Shown: one piece after another, positions 50,161-58,264 of the stretch
How the letters are laid out: each line of letters opens with the position of its first letter
Position numbering within the stretch: position 1 is the stretch's first letter
Assembly: GCA_024398075.1 (NCBI GenBank)
Contig: JAKSJM010000010.1
Location: 1-58,775, forward strand
Direction: 5' to 3'
Origin: Bacteroidales bacterium
Lineage (GTDB): Bacteria; Bacteroidota; Bacteroidia; Bacteroidales; UBA932
DNA: 58,775 nt
Notes under the pieces: generated by a model
Told to the model about the DNA's origin: nothing
Database searches by the model: none
The model's input: only the letters and a program-made list of their open reading frames with translations
Made by a program: the position numbers and the translations under genes

Positions 50161-51831
50161 TCAGTCTGCAAGAAGTTTTCTCGCATTTGCTATGGCCTCA
50201 TCCGAAACGGATGAACCACTAAGCATTCGTGCCACCTCCATGACTCTCTCATCATCAGAAAGTCTAGTAATATGGGACGTAGACTTATCTGTCTGCTGAT
50301 CATACTCCCTGGACACCATGAAATGTGCATCGCCCTTCGCTGCGACCTGTGGCAGGTGCGTGATGGCGAATACCTGCATCTCCTTGCCCATAGTGCAGAT
50401 CATGGAACCCATCTTGTCTGCAACGCTTCCTGAGACGCCAGTATCGATCTCATCAAAGATCATGGTAGGCATGTCACAGAAATGAGCCATGAGAGCCTTA
50501 AGGCTTAGCATAATACGCGATATTTCGCCTCCAGAAGCACATTTTCCTATCTCCACCGGATTCTTTCCAGTAGACGAGAAGAGGAAAGCCACATCGTCCT
50601 TTCCTGTCGCAGAAATAGGCGCATCTGAGATGCGGACCTCGAAGATGGACCTATCCAGTTCAAGGAACCTGATGGACGACAGCATCTCGGCGGAGAAATT
50701 CTTCGCAGCCGACACTCGCTGCTCATGCAGCCTGGTCGCCACCTCATCTAGATGCTTGCTCTCGGAAGCTATGCTTCTGGCAAGTTCCTCTTTTCTATCT
50801 TCCAGCGCAGTGGAATCAAACAATGCCTGTGAATACTGTTCTCTAAGTGCAATGAGTTCGGCCTCGGTACGGCATGAGTACTTAGTGAAAAGGTCATAGA
50901 TAAGAGCCATCCTTGACTCCACTTTCTCTAGCCTATCAGAAGACACATTTACCCTTGAATTCTGGTTCTCGACCTCATCCAAGATATCATCCAGCTCTAT
51001 CCTTGTGGAATCAAGCCTAGCTATGACAGACTCCACTTCAGGAACATAAGACTGTACTTTGGAGAGAATCTTGGCTGACTCCTTGAGCAGAGCTGACATG
51101 GACTCGGCATCGCCAGAAGGTGCAAGCATCTCCTGCACACCAGTAAAGGCCTGCTTGATCTCTTCGGCATTTGCCAGCTGACGCTGCTCAGCCTCCAGTT
51201 CCTCAAGTTCTCCATCACGAAGATGTGCCGCATCCAGACGAGTAAACTGGCTTTCATTGTAGCTTTTTTCTGCCGAAAGATGCGCTAATCGCGCCTCCAC
51301 CTCACGAAGACTTGCACTTAGTTCCTGAAGGCGTCCCCAGGAGGCCTTGCACTCGGAAAGAACATCTGCGTCACCAGCATACGCATCAAGTACAGACAGC
51401 TGATAATGCTTGTCTGTGAGAAGCAAGCTCTGGTGCTGAGAGTGGATATCGATCAGCAAAGAAGATAGAGCAGAAAGAGTAGTCACTGGTACAGGACAGT
51501 CATTCACGAAAGAACGTGAACGACCTGACTTGTTCACGACCCTTCTCACGATGACATGGTCATCCTCCCATTCTACATCTGCCTCTTCCAGTATGGATTT
51601 CAAAGCCTCATCGTGTCGATCTATGTCGAATTCAGCCTCCACCACACATCCATCCACACCTTCGCTTATGGCCCCAGCATCTGCCTTGGCGCCCATCAGG
51701 AGCGACAATGCGCCCAACAATATGGACTTTCCAGCACCTGTCTGGCCAGTAATAATGATTAAACCCTCCGGAAAATCAATTTCCAGAGAGTCTATCAGTA
51801 CATAGTTCTGAACACTCAGCTTGCGTAGCAT
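50161..51831 (-). CDS. recN: DNA repair protein RecN
   Basis: 556 aa SMC-like ATPase. Walker A TGQTGAGKSILLGAL (about 29-44), a long central coiled coil (about 150-370), the ABC signature CASGGEISRIMLSLKA and Walker B MIFDEIDTGVSG are present. It acts early in double-strand-break repair. Last gene of trxB-bamD-rpoZ-recN; it starts 12 bp after rpoZ and is convergent with the LysM gene, with no spacer between stops. Confidence 0.96.
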   Translation of the reverse strand: MLRKLSVQNYVLIDSLEIDFPEGLIIITGQTGAGKSILLGALSLLMGAKADAGAISEGVDGCVVEAEFDIDRHDEALKSILEEADVEWEDDHVIVRRVVNKSGRSRSFVNDCPVPVTTLSALSSLLIDIHSQHQSLLLTDKHYQLSVLDAYAGDADVLSECKASWGRLQELSASLREVEARLAHLSAEKSYNESQFTRLDAAHLRDGELEELEAEQRQLANAEEIKQAFTGVQEMLAPSGDAESMSALLKESAKILSKVQSYVPEVESVIARLDSTRIELDDILDEVENQNSRVNVSSDRLEKVESRMALIYDLFTKYSCRTEAELIALREQYSQALFDSTALEDRKEELARSIASESKHLDEVATRLHEQRVSAAKNFSAEMLSSIRFLELDRSIFEVRISDAPISATGKDDVAFLFSSTGKNPVEIGKCASGGEISRIMLSLKALMAHFCDMPTMIFDEIDTGVSGSVADKMGSMICTMGKEMQVFAITHLPQVAAKGDAHFMVSREYDQQTDKSTSHITRLSDDERVMEVARMLSGSSVSDEAIANARKLLAD

Positions 51832-51843
51832 AGCTGCAGAATA

Positions 51844-52206
51844 TTATTCTTCGTCCTTGCCCTTAGAGACCTTGACTGAAATCTCAGCCTCATCCTTCTT
51901 CGCTCTTCTGAAGTAGAGCTCACCATTCTCGAACTCGGTGATAGCTACAAGGTCTGGCTTAGGCTGACGCTCATAGTACTTTGAGATCTCGATCTGCTCC
52001 TTGTTCTCAAATACCTCGTCCATGGTATCGCGCTCTGTCTTGAAGTCCTCGAGCTTCTTAGAAAGTTCCTTCTTCTCAGCTATCGCGATCTGGTTTGCTC
52101 TCTTATAGAGTACTACTACTGACTCGTAAATGTTTCCTGTAGGCTCTGCAAGGTTCTTGATGTCCCTGGTAATGGTGTTTGTTGGGACCTTCTTCTTAGT
52201 TTCCAT
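51844..52206 (-). CDS. rpoZ: DNA-directed RNA polymerase omega subunit, Bacteroidota type
   Basis: 120 aa. ITRDIKNLAEPTGNIYESVVVLYKRANQIA is the omega/Rpb6-like core: helix with an Ala-Asn-Gln-Ile motif that wraps the beta-prime C-terminus. The C-terminal part is acidic and Lys-rich. It lies between bamD and recN, the arrangement common in Bacteroidota. In the 66-bp gap upstream no TAnnTTTG element was seen, so it is probably read from the bamD or trxB promoter. Confidence 0.85.
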   Translation of the reverse strand: METKKKVPTNTITRDIKNLAEPTGNIYESVVVLYKRANQIAIAEKKELSKKLEDFKTERDTMDEVFENKEQIEISKYYERQPKPDLVAITEFENGELYFRRAKKDEAEISVKVSKGKDEE

Positions 52207-52272
52207 TATATGTCGATTTCTTTATGTTACAATATATGTACTATACGTACGTGCAAGAAAGTTTCAAAAATT

Positions 52273-53115
52273 TTATTCCTCTGTAGTTTCTTCTGGAGTA
52301 GCTAGCACGGTAGCATACTTTCCAAGCTTCTTCTGGACCTTCTTGTAAAGTCCATCCACTTCCCTTCTATGAGAAGATTCAGGATACTCTCCCACAAAGT
52401 TAAGATAGTCATCCACAAAGGTAAGGTATCTTTCCTTCTGCTTCGCAGGCACAGACATCTCGGCGTATCTATACGACGCCACAGCAGCGTAGTAGAGGAT
52501 TTCCTCACGGTAGATATTTTCCGAATCGTCCTTGAGGACATTCTTAAGAGCCACCCTTGCTGCCTTGTAGTCTTCCATCTTGAAGTAGAGGACTGCAGAC
52601 TCATATGCCTTTCTGTCAAGTCGCTCGTTCAGATCCTCCACCATGTTCTGGCAGATCTCGAGATATGGAGTGTTAGGGAACTCTGCGAGGTACTCACCGA
52701 TGGCAGTGAGCGCAGTATAAGTAGGTGTCTGGTCAAGCTCGTAGCGAAGAGTGTTTCGATAGAGACAATCTATACGAAGGTATCTTGCTGACTCGCTGAA
52801 TACACTGCTTGGATAGTTGTTGATGAAGTTGCTGAAATTTGTCTCAGCTGTGTAGTAATCCTTGAAGCGGTAGTTTGACAGTCCCATATAGTAACGGACT
52901 GAATCATCACGCTCAGTGTTTCCAGTAACCATGGAGAGGGACTCAAAAAGCTGAGCAGCCTTCTGATACTTACCCATGTTGAAGTAGTCAAATGCTGCCG
53001 CATACTTAGCATCGCTGTCGTTTCCGCTGAGCAGAAGCTCATACTCTGACTTACAGCTGACGACTGAAAGTGCGACCAGAATGACTGGAATCAAAATCTT
53101 ATGTTTCATCTTCAA
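52273..53115 (-). CDS. bamD: Outer-membrane assembly lipoprotein BamD
   Basis: 280 aa. Lipobox ends at Cys21 (VVSC), followed by tetratricopeptide-like repeats: KYAAAFDYFNMGKYQKAAQLFE, YYMGLSNYRFKDYYTAETNFSNFINNYP and ESAVLYFKMEDYKAARVALKN. The FxxFINNYPxS pattern is typical of BamD. It joins BamA in inserting outer-membrane proteins. It starts 3 bp after trxB. Confidence 0.93.
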   Translation of the reverse strand: MKMKHKILIPVILVALSVVSCKSEYELLLSGNDSDAKYAAAFDYFNMGKYQKAAQLFESLSMVTGNTERDDSVRYYMGLSNYRFKDYYTAETNFSNFINNYPSSVFSESARYLRIDCLYRNTLRYELDQTPTYTALTAIGEYLAEFPNTPYLEICQNMVEDLNERLDRKAYESAVLYFKMEDYKAARVALKNVLKDDSENIYREEILYYAAVASYRYAEMSVPAKQKERYLTFVDDYLNFVGEYPESSHRREVDGLYKKVQKKLGKYATVLATPEETTEE

Positions 53116-53118
53116 ATC

Positions 53119-54042
53119 TTATATTCCCATTAAATATTTCTCTGCATCCAGAGCTGCTCGGCAACCGGATGCGGCTGCATTCACAGCCTGACGGTAGGTA
53201 GGATCCTGTACATCACCCGCTGCAAATACCCCAGGAACGCAAGTCCTTGATGACTTGCCGTCTGTGATGATGTACCCAGCCTCATCCACAGCCACCCATT
53301 CCTTGAAAAGGTCTGAATTTGGATGATGTCCTATAGCAAGGAAGAATCCGTCCACATTGATATCAAAAACCTCGCCATCATTGCGCTGGAGCCTAGCACC
53401 CGTAACGCCATACTCGTCGCCAAGGATCTCCTGTGTCTGGCAGTTCCAAAGGATCTCGATATTCGGTGTGTCCATCACACGCTGCTGCATGGCCTTGGAT
53501 GCGCGAAGCACGTCCCTACGGACTATCATGTACACTTTCTTGCAAAGGCCTGCGAGATACGACGCCTCCTCACATGCGGTGTCGCCTCCACCTACTACGG
53601 CGACATCCTTCTTTCTGTAGAAGAAGCCGTCGCAAGTGGCACAAGCAGACACACCAAGTCCGCGGAATTTTCTCTCCGAAGGCAGACCAAGGTACTTGGC
53701 AGATGCGCCAGTGGCAATGATTATGGCCTCAGCATCGATGGTCTCCTTACCTCCGATGGTGACTAGATGCTTGCCCTCGCTGAAGTCGGCAGAGGTAACC
53801 AATCCCCTGCGAATATCAGCTCCCAGGCGAACAGCCTGAGCCCTCATGGCATTCATCAGCTCGTTCGCATCCACGCCATTCTCGAAGCCAGGGAAGTTCT
53901 CCACCATGGTAGTGGTAGTAAGCTGTCCACCTGGCTCATTACCCTCGTAAAGCACGGGAGAAAGAGCTGCGCGAGCAGCATATATGGCTGCGGTATAACC
54001 AGCTGGGCCACCACCTATTATGAGGCATCTAACCTTTTCCAT
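53119..54042 (-). CDS. trxB: Thioredoxin-disulfide reductase
   Basis: 307 aa. FAD-binding GGGPAGYTAAIYAARA at the N-terminus, redox pair CATC (about 136-139) followed by DGFFYRKKDVAVVGGGDTACEEA for NADPH, and FAAGDVQDPTYRQAVNAAASG near the C-terminus. It reduces thioredoxin with NADPH. First gene of the trxB-bamD-rpoZ-recN group and divergent from a Fur-family gene, with overlapping promoter regions, which suggests redox control (inference). Confidence 0.96.
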   Translation of the reverse strand: MEKVRCLIIGGGPAGYTAAIYAARAALSPVLYEGNEPGGQLTTTTMVENFPGFENGVDANELMNAMRAQAVRLGADIRRGLVTSADFSEGKHLVTIGGKETIDAEAIIIATGASAKYLGLPSERKFRGLGVSACATCDGFFYRKKDVAVVGGGDTACEEASYLAGLCKKVYMIVRRDVLRASKAMQQRVMDTPNIEILWNCQTQEILGDEYGVTGARLQRNDGEVFDINVDGFFLAIGHHPNSDLFKEWVAVDEAGYIITDGKSSRTCVPGVFAAGDVQDPTYRQAVNAAASGCRAALDAEKYLMGI

Positions 54043-54064
54043 ACATTATAACTTAAGTATAAGG

Positions 54065-54097
54065 ATGCAAATATAGTGAAAATCCCTGACTTTGCAT
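54065..54097. promoter_or_regulatory. Candidate operator between trxB and the Fur-family gene
   Basis: ATGCAAA (54065-54071) and TTTGCAT (54091-54097) are perfect inverted 7-mers. The left arm overlaps the trxB -7 element and the right arm the -33 element of the regulator gene, so one bound dimer could affect both. Confidence 0.4.
54068..54075 (-). promoter_or_regulatory. -7 element for trxB
   Basis: Minus strand TATATTTG, 25 bp before the trxB start. It overlaps the left arm of the inverted repeat ATGCAAA-N19-TTTGCAT (54065-54097). An 8-bp palindrome ACTTAAGT lies at 54051-54058 in the leader. Confidence 0.55.
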
Positions 54098-54121
54098 TTA
54101 TTTCAAAAAGCATTATCTTTG
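54091..54121 (+). promoter_or_regulatory. Promoter of the Fur-family regulator operon
   Basis: TTTG (54091-54094), exactly 19-bp spacer, TATCTTTG (54114-54121), 19 bp before the ATG at 54141. Confidence 0.8.
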
Positions 54122-54140
54122 TCCCGATTTACAGTTTTGT

Positions 54141-54581
54141 ATGCAGACGAAGAACACTCCTAGCATGGCGTCCTTCAAGGAAGCGCTGAAAAAGCACTCC
54201 CTCAAAGCCACGAGCCAACGAATTGCCATTCACGAGGCCATGATGGAGCTAGGTCACGCAAGTGCTGACATGGTGACTGAGTACATTGAAAAAAAGTGGA
54301 AAACCAAGGTCACGCCAGCATCTGTGTATAACAACCTCTCCCAGCTGGCGCTTCTCGGCATATATGGGCACAGGCTCAGCGCAAATTCGAAGATGTATTT
54401 CGATGTAAGCACAAGCCGCCACATGCACTTGTATGACAGAGACACGCACGAGTTCAGGGATGTCGTAGACGAAGAACTTCTGGACACTGTAGAGACAAAA
54501 CTGAAAAGAAAGAAATACAAGGGATATAAAGTTGACTATGTGGATGTACAGATCGTCTGTCACTCCACTCAAAAAAAGTAA
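54141..54581 (+). CDS. Fur/PerR-family transcriptional regulator lacking the zinc CxxC
   Basis: 146 aa. N-terminal winged helix (ALKKHSLKATSQRIAIHEAM, VTPASVYNNLSQLALLGI) and C-terminal dimer domain. Regulatory-site ligands are kept: His in LGHASAD, Asp in YFDVS, RHMH and Asp in EFRDV, matching the His-Asp-His-His-Asp set of PerR-like proteins. The structural CxxC that follows HxH in most members is replaced by D and T, and only one Cys remains near the end. An alternative ATG at 54165 would drop eight residues. Divergent from trxB, which points to peroxide or redox control (inference). Confidence 0.85.
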   Translation: MQTKNTPSMASFKEALKKHSLKATSQRIAIHEAMMELGHASADMVTEYIEKKWKTKVTPASVYNNLSQLALLGIYGHRLSANSKMYFDVSTSRHMHLYDRDTHEFRDVVDEELLDTVETKLKRKKYKGYKVDYVDVQIVCHSTQKK

Positions 54582-54585
54582 AGAA

Positions 54586-55290
54586 ATGAAAAGATTTATT
54601 AGGATTGCCACCGCACTCGCCATAGCGACCATTATGCTTAGCTCATGCCTCAAGGATACCGTTGTGATGTATAACTACTCATCGATGGGCTCCCTCAAGG
54701 GTGGAGTGTTCACAAGTGACGATGGCGACATCATCGAGATCGTTGAGAACCAGACAAACCTTGACCTCGCAAAGGACCAGTCACGCATTTATGTGGTAAT
54801 GGACATCCTCAGCCGCGTAGAGGGAACAGAAAACAAGTTCACATCAAGCATCAAGGGATGGGAGATTCCGACCACCAAGAGCGGCATAGATAGAAGCACG
54901 GCAGCCACAGAACTTCGCACCGACCCTGTCAGCATCCATCAGGCATGGCTCGGAGGAGGTTACATTAACGCCCTTATCATATACCCGTTCAAGAAAGACT
55001 CAAAGGTGGAGCATGACATAAACCTCGTCATAGATCGCGAGAGCGCCGCCAAGGACACGCTCTTCCTCAGTTTGTCGCATGACGCCAAGGGAGAAGTATT
55101 TAACATCGAAACGAATAACGAAGGATTTGTACTTGGTTCATCATACTATTCATTCGTTGTGGACCAGATCAAAACCACCAGGTACAAGTATCTATGCTTC
55201 GAGTGGGACTGGTACGAGACCGATGACTATGGCAACCCTTACCCAGGTCACGACAGACACTACAAGCAGGCTATAAAACTCGCAGAGTAA
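54586..55290 (+). CDS. NigD-like lipoprotein
   Basis: 234 aa from the ATG at 54586, four bases after the regulator stop and with a lipobox ending at Cys21 (LSSC). An in-frame ATG upstream would overlap the regulator gene. The N-terminal beta-rich part (FTSDDGDIIEIVENQTN, SRIYVVMDILSRVEG) and the C-terminal part (FLSLSHDAKGE, YSFVVDQIKTTRYKYLCFEW) match the two halves of NigD-like proteins, a Bacteroidales family of unknown role. It overlaps the transporter gene by 1 bp (TAATG). Confidence 0.8.
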   Translation: MKRFIRIATALAIATIMLSSCLKDTVVMYNYSSMGSLKGGVFTSDDGDIIEIVENQTNLDLAKDQSRIYVVMDILSRVEGTENKFTSSIKGWEIPTTKSGIDRSTAATELRTDPVSIHQAWLGGGYINALIIYPFKKDSKVEHDINLVIDRESAAKDTLFLSLSHDAKGEVFNIETNNEGFVLGSSYYSFVVDQIKTTRYKYLCFEWDWYETDDYGNPYPGHDRHYKQAIKLAE

Positions 55291-56270
55291 TGAGTAGAGT
55301 TTTAAGATTTGTGAAAGACTGGATGCTCCCTATAGGCATGGCCTTGGGAGCATCTTTGTATCTGGTGTACTGGGCAAGCCCATGGCTGCATCCTGTCGGA
55401 AGCATTGTCCTGAAGGCAGTAAAGACTATCCAGCCCGTGCTGCTCTTCGCGATGCTCTTCCTCACCTTCTGCAAGGTGGAGCCACACGAGCTTCGTCCGC
55501 ACAGATGGCAAGGATGGCTTCTACTTGTACAGGCAGGACTTTTCGCCATTTCTGCCATTGCCGTGGCGATCATCCCATCAGAAGGAGGCAAGGCTGTGGC
55601 AGAGAGCCTCATGCTCTGCTTCATCTGCCCTACGGCCACAGCCTGCGCCGTAGTGACGGGAAAGCTTGGCGGCGACATAGCAGGAGTCATTTCATACACC
55701 ATACTGATAAACCTTGTCACCGCCGTAATGGTGCCACTGATAGTGCCAGCCATCCACCCCGTGGAAGGAGTGACATTCTTCACATCTTTCTCACTCATCA
55801 TGGCGAAGGTATTTCCTCTTCTGGTGTGCCCGTGCCTACTCGCATGGCTCGTAAGATACATGTGTCCGCCACTTCACAAATGGCTCATTGGGTTCCCTAA
55901 CCTTCCATTCTACATCTGGGCGGTTTCACTCACACTCGCCATCTTGATGACCACAAGAGCCATCATCCACAGCAACTGCGGCCTTGTGATTCTCAGCGGA
56001 ATCGGTATAGTTTCACTTTTCAGCTGCGCCCTGCAGTTCTGGGCTGGAAAGCGTATCGGAGAGCGCTACGGCCACCGAATCACAGCCGGCCAGGCGCTTG
56101 GCCAGAAAAATACAGTATTCGCCATCTGGATGGGCTACACCTTCATGTCACCAGTCACCTCTGTCGCCGGAGGCTTCTACAGCATCTGGCACAATGTATT
56201 CAATTCGTGGCAATTATATCGTCAGAGAAAAGCCGTAGAGGCTGGCGTGACTGCTCCAGCGGAGAAATAA
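55290..56270 (+). CDS. Bile acid:sodium symporter (SBF)-like transporter
   Basis: 326 aa with about 9-10 membrane helices. Segments such as LLFAMLFLTFCKVEPHELRPHRWQGWLL, CFICPTATACAVVTGKLGG and the Gly/Gln-rich AGQALGQKNTVFAIWMGYTFM are in the style of the BART/SBF superfamily; the crossover-type Pro-Thr-Ala-Thr segment is seen. Substrate is unknown. Last gene of the regulator-NigD-transporter operon. Its stop is followed at once by the tRNA-His terminator on the other strand. Confidence 0.7.
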   Translation: MSRVLRFVKDWMLPIGMALGASLYLVYWASPWLHPVGSIVLKAVKTIQPVLLFAMLFLTFCKVEPHELRPHRWQGWLLLVQAGLFAISAIAVAIIPSEGGKAVAESLMLCFICPTATACAVVTGKLGGDIAGVISYTILINLVTAVMVPLIVPAIHPVEGVTFFTSFSLIMAKVFPLLVCPCLLAWLVRYMCPPLHKWLIGFPNLPFYIWAVSLTLAILMTTRAIIHSNCGLVILSGIGIVSLFSCALQFWAGKRIGERYGHRITAGQALGQKNTVFAIWMGYTFMSPVTSVAGGFYSIWHNVFNSWQLYRQRKAVEAGVTAPAEK

Positions 56271-56299
56271 AAAAACAGGACATCGAAATCGATGTCCTG
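56269..56299 (-). terminator. Terminator of tRNA-His
   Basis: Minus strand: CAGGACATCG / CGATGTCCTG perfect 10-bp stem, ATTT loop, then seven T residues. On the plus strand the same hairpin follows the transporter stop but lacks a T tract. Confidence 0.9.
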
Positions 56300-56306
56300 C
56301 CTGAGG

Positions 56307-56380
56307 GGTGAGATGTGGGGCTCGAACCCACGACACCCAGAACCACAATCTGGTGCTCTACCAACTGAACTAATCTCACC
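56307..56380 (-). tRNA. tRNA-His (GTG)
   Basis: Minus strand cloverleaf with acceptor GTGAGAT / ATCTCAC, an extra 5' G opposite discriminator C as expected for tRNA-His, anticodon stem CCAGA/TCTGG with loop TTGTGGT (anticodon GTG), and T arm GTGGG-TTCGAGC-CCCAC. CCA is not fully encoded. Confidence 0.95.
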
Positions 56381-56392
56381 ATGTTGGGAGTA

Positions 56393-56423
56393 CAAAGTTA
56401 CAAAGAATTTTGAACCCCGCAAG
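56393..56423 (-). promoter_or_regulatory. Promoter of tRNA-His
   Basis: Minus strand: CTTG (56420-56423), 19-bp spacer, TAACTTTG (56393-56400), 12 bp before the tRNA 5' end. Confidence 0.7.
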
Positions 56424-56453
56424 GCCTTGAGGGAAAAATTCATCAAAAAAGAC

Positions 56454-56461
56454 TATATTTG
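56454..56461 (+). promoter_or_regulatory. -7 element for the carboxyltransferase gene
   Basis: TATATTTG, 21 bp before the ATG at 56483. No TTTG at the -33 distance. Confidence 0.55.
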
Positions 56462-56482
56462 CATATATCAACAAGCAGGATT

Positions 56483-58264
56483 ATGGGCAAAGAGATAAAA
56501 TTCTCCCTCGTTTATAGGGATATGTGGCAGTCCTCTGGCAAGTATCAGCCTAGGGTAGACCAGCTCGTGCAGGTAGCCCCAGCCATCATCGAAATGGGCT
56601 GCTTCGACAGAGTCGAGACGAACGGAGGCGCCTTCGAGCAGGTGAACCTGCTCTACGGAGAGAACCCTAACAAGTCGGTACGTCAATGGACAGCGCCATT
56701 CCACAAGGCCGGCATACAGACCCACATGCTCGAGAGGGGTCTAAATGGCCTCAGGATGAACCCTGTACCAGCAGATATCAGAGAACTGATGTTCAAGGTC
56801 AAGAAAGCGCAGGGCACAGACATCGCACGCTCATTCTGCGGCCTAAATGATCCTAGAAACCTCAAACTATCAGTCGAGTACGCGAAAAAGGCGGGCATGA
56901 TTTCTCAGGCAGCACTTTCCATCACCCACTCTCCTGTTCACACCGTGGAGTACTACATCGGACTGGTCGACAAGCTCGTGGAGTACGGTGCAGACGAGAT
57001 ATGCCTGAAAGATATGGCCGGAATCGGAAGGCCATCATTCCTTGCCGAACTCACATCTCAGATCAAAAAAAAGCATCCCGGCATCATTGTCCAGTATCAT
57101 GGACACTCCGGCCCGGGATTCTCCCCAGCCTCCATGCTTGAGGTAGCGCGCGCCGGCGCTGACTATATCGATGTTGCCGTGGAGCCATTGTCATGGGGAA
57201 AAGTACACCCAGACGTCATCACTATCCGCGAGATGCTGAAGGCGGACGGATTCACGGTCAAGGACATTGACATGGATGCATATATGGAGGTACGCCGCCT
57301 CACCCAGTCATTCATCGACGACTTCCTGGGGTACTGGATCAACCCATCGAACTCCCAGATGACCTCGCTACTCGTGGGTTGTGGCCTTCCTGGTGGCATG
57401 ATGGGCTCCATGATGGCAGATCTCAAGGGCTTCAAGGACGCCATCAATGCGGCAGAACGCAGCCACGGGCAGCCTGAGAGCAGTCTGGACGCGCTCATGG
57501 TGAAGCTGTTCAATGAGGTCGAGTATGTATGGCCACGCCTTGGCTACCCTCCACTAGTAACTCCATTCAGCCAGTATGTGAAGAATACCGCCCTGATGAA
57601 CCTCCTCAGCCTCGCCAGTGGCAAGCCTCGCTTCTCTACCATTGACAAGGACACCTGGGGTATGATACTCGGCAAGATGGGCACCCTTCCAGGCCCTCTT
57701 GCGCCAGAAATCATCGCGCTAGCGAAGGAGAAAGGCCTCGAGTTCCAGAGCGGAAACCCTCAGGACAACTATCCTGACGAGCTCCCTAAGTTCCGCGAGA
57801 TGATGAAGGCAGAAGGATGGGATGAAGGTGAAGACCAGGAAGAACTCTTCGAGTTCGCCATGCATGAGCGCCAGTACCGCGACTACAGGTCTGGCATAGC
57901 CAAGGAGCGCTTCGAGAAGGAGCTCGCCGAACTGAAAGCGAAGGCAGGGGCGCCTATCGTAGTGAAGCGTCCTGTTGTGGAAGTTCCTGAGTTTGACATC
58001 AATGCATTTGCAGAAAAGCATCCTGAAGCCATCCCAGTTCAGGCGCCAGTGAAAGGCAAGCTACTATGGGAGATTTGCGTAGACGACGACTCCAAGGCAC
58101 CGCTTGCCGGCACTGCAGTGACTGCAGGACAGCCTATTGGATATGTCCAGACCTATTACGGCATGGAAGAAATCTTACCTTCTGCCAGCGGCCGCATCAT
58201 CTACACCCCGGCAGCCCAAGGCAAGGATGTAGCGAAGGGCGAGGTGATAGCATTCATAAAATAG
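56483..58264 (+). CDS. Carboxyltransferase (oxaloacetate decarboxylase/pyruvate carboxylase B type) with biotinyl-like domain lacking the Lys
   Basis: 593 aa from the ATG at 56483; eight upstream residues of the open frame do not fit the family. The TIM-barrel carboxyltransferase domain has YRDMWQS, ETNGGAFEQ, EICLKDMAGIG (active-site Lys) and YHGHSGPG (metal His pair), then a conserved PYC_OADA-type region to about 470. The C-terminal 80 residues have the shape of a biotinyl domain (IPVQAPVKGKLLWEI, VTAGQPIGYVQ, SGRIIYTPAAQGKDVAKGE), but the EAMKM acceptor motif reads Q-T-Y-Y-G-M, with no Lys. Biotin is probably carried by a separate protein outside the window. Likely converts pyruvate and oxaloacetate or related acids. 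Confidence 0.85.
   Translation: MGKEIKFSLVYRDMWQSSGKYQPRVDQLVQVAPAIIEMGCFDRVETNGGAFEQVNLLYGENPNKSVRQWTAPFHKAGIQTHMLERGLNGLRMNPVPADIRELMFKVKKAQGTDIARSFCGLNDPRNLKLSVEYAKKAGMISQAALSITHSPVHTVEYYIGLVDKLVEYGADEICLKDMAGIGRPSFLAELTSQIKKKHPGIIVQYHGHSGPGFSPASMLEVARAGADYIDVAVEPLSWGKVHPDVITIREMLKADGFTVKDIDMDAYMEVRRLTQSFIDDFLGYWINPSNSQMTSLLVGCGLPGGMMGSMMADLKGFKDAINAAERSHGQPESSLDALMVKLFNEVEYVWPRLGYPPLVTPFSQYVKNTALMNLLSLASGKPRFSTIDKDTWGMILGKMGTLPGPLAPEIIALAKEKGLEFQSGNPQDNYPDELPKFREMMKAEGWDEGEDQEELFEFAMHERQYRDYRSGIAKERFEKELAELKAKAGAPIVVKRPVVEVPEFDINAFAEKHPEAIPVQAPVKGKLLWEICVDDDSKAPLAGTAVTAGQPIGYVQTYYGMEEILPSASGRIIYTPAAQGKDVAKGEVIAFIK

Noticed and set aside
52207-52272. ACGTACGT palindrome in the rpoZ leader
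   Set aside because: Short, A/T-rich surroundings, and no promoter context; could be chance.
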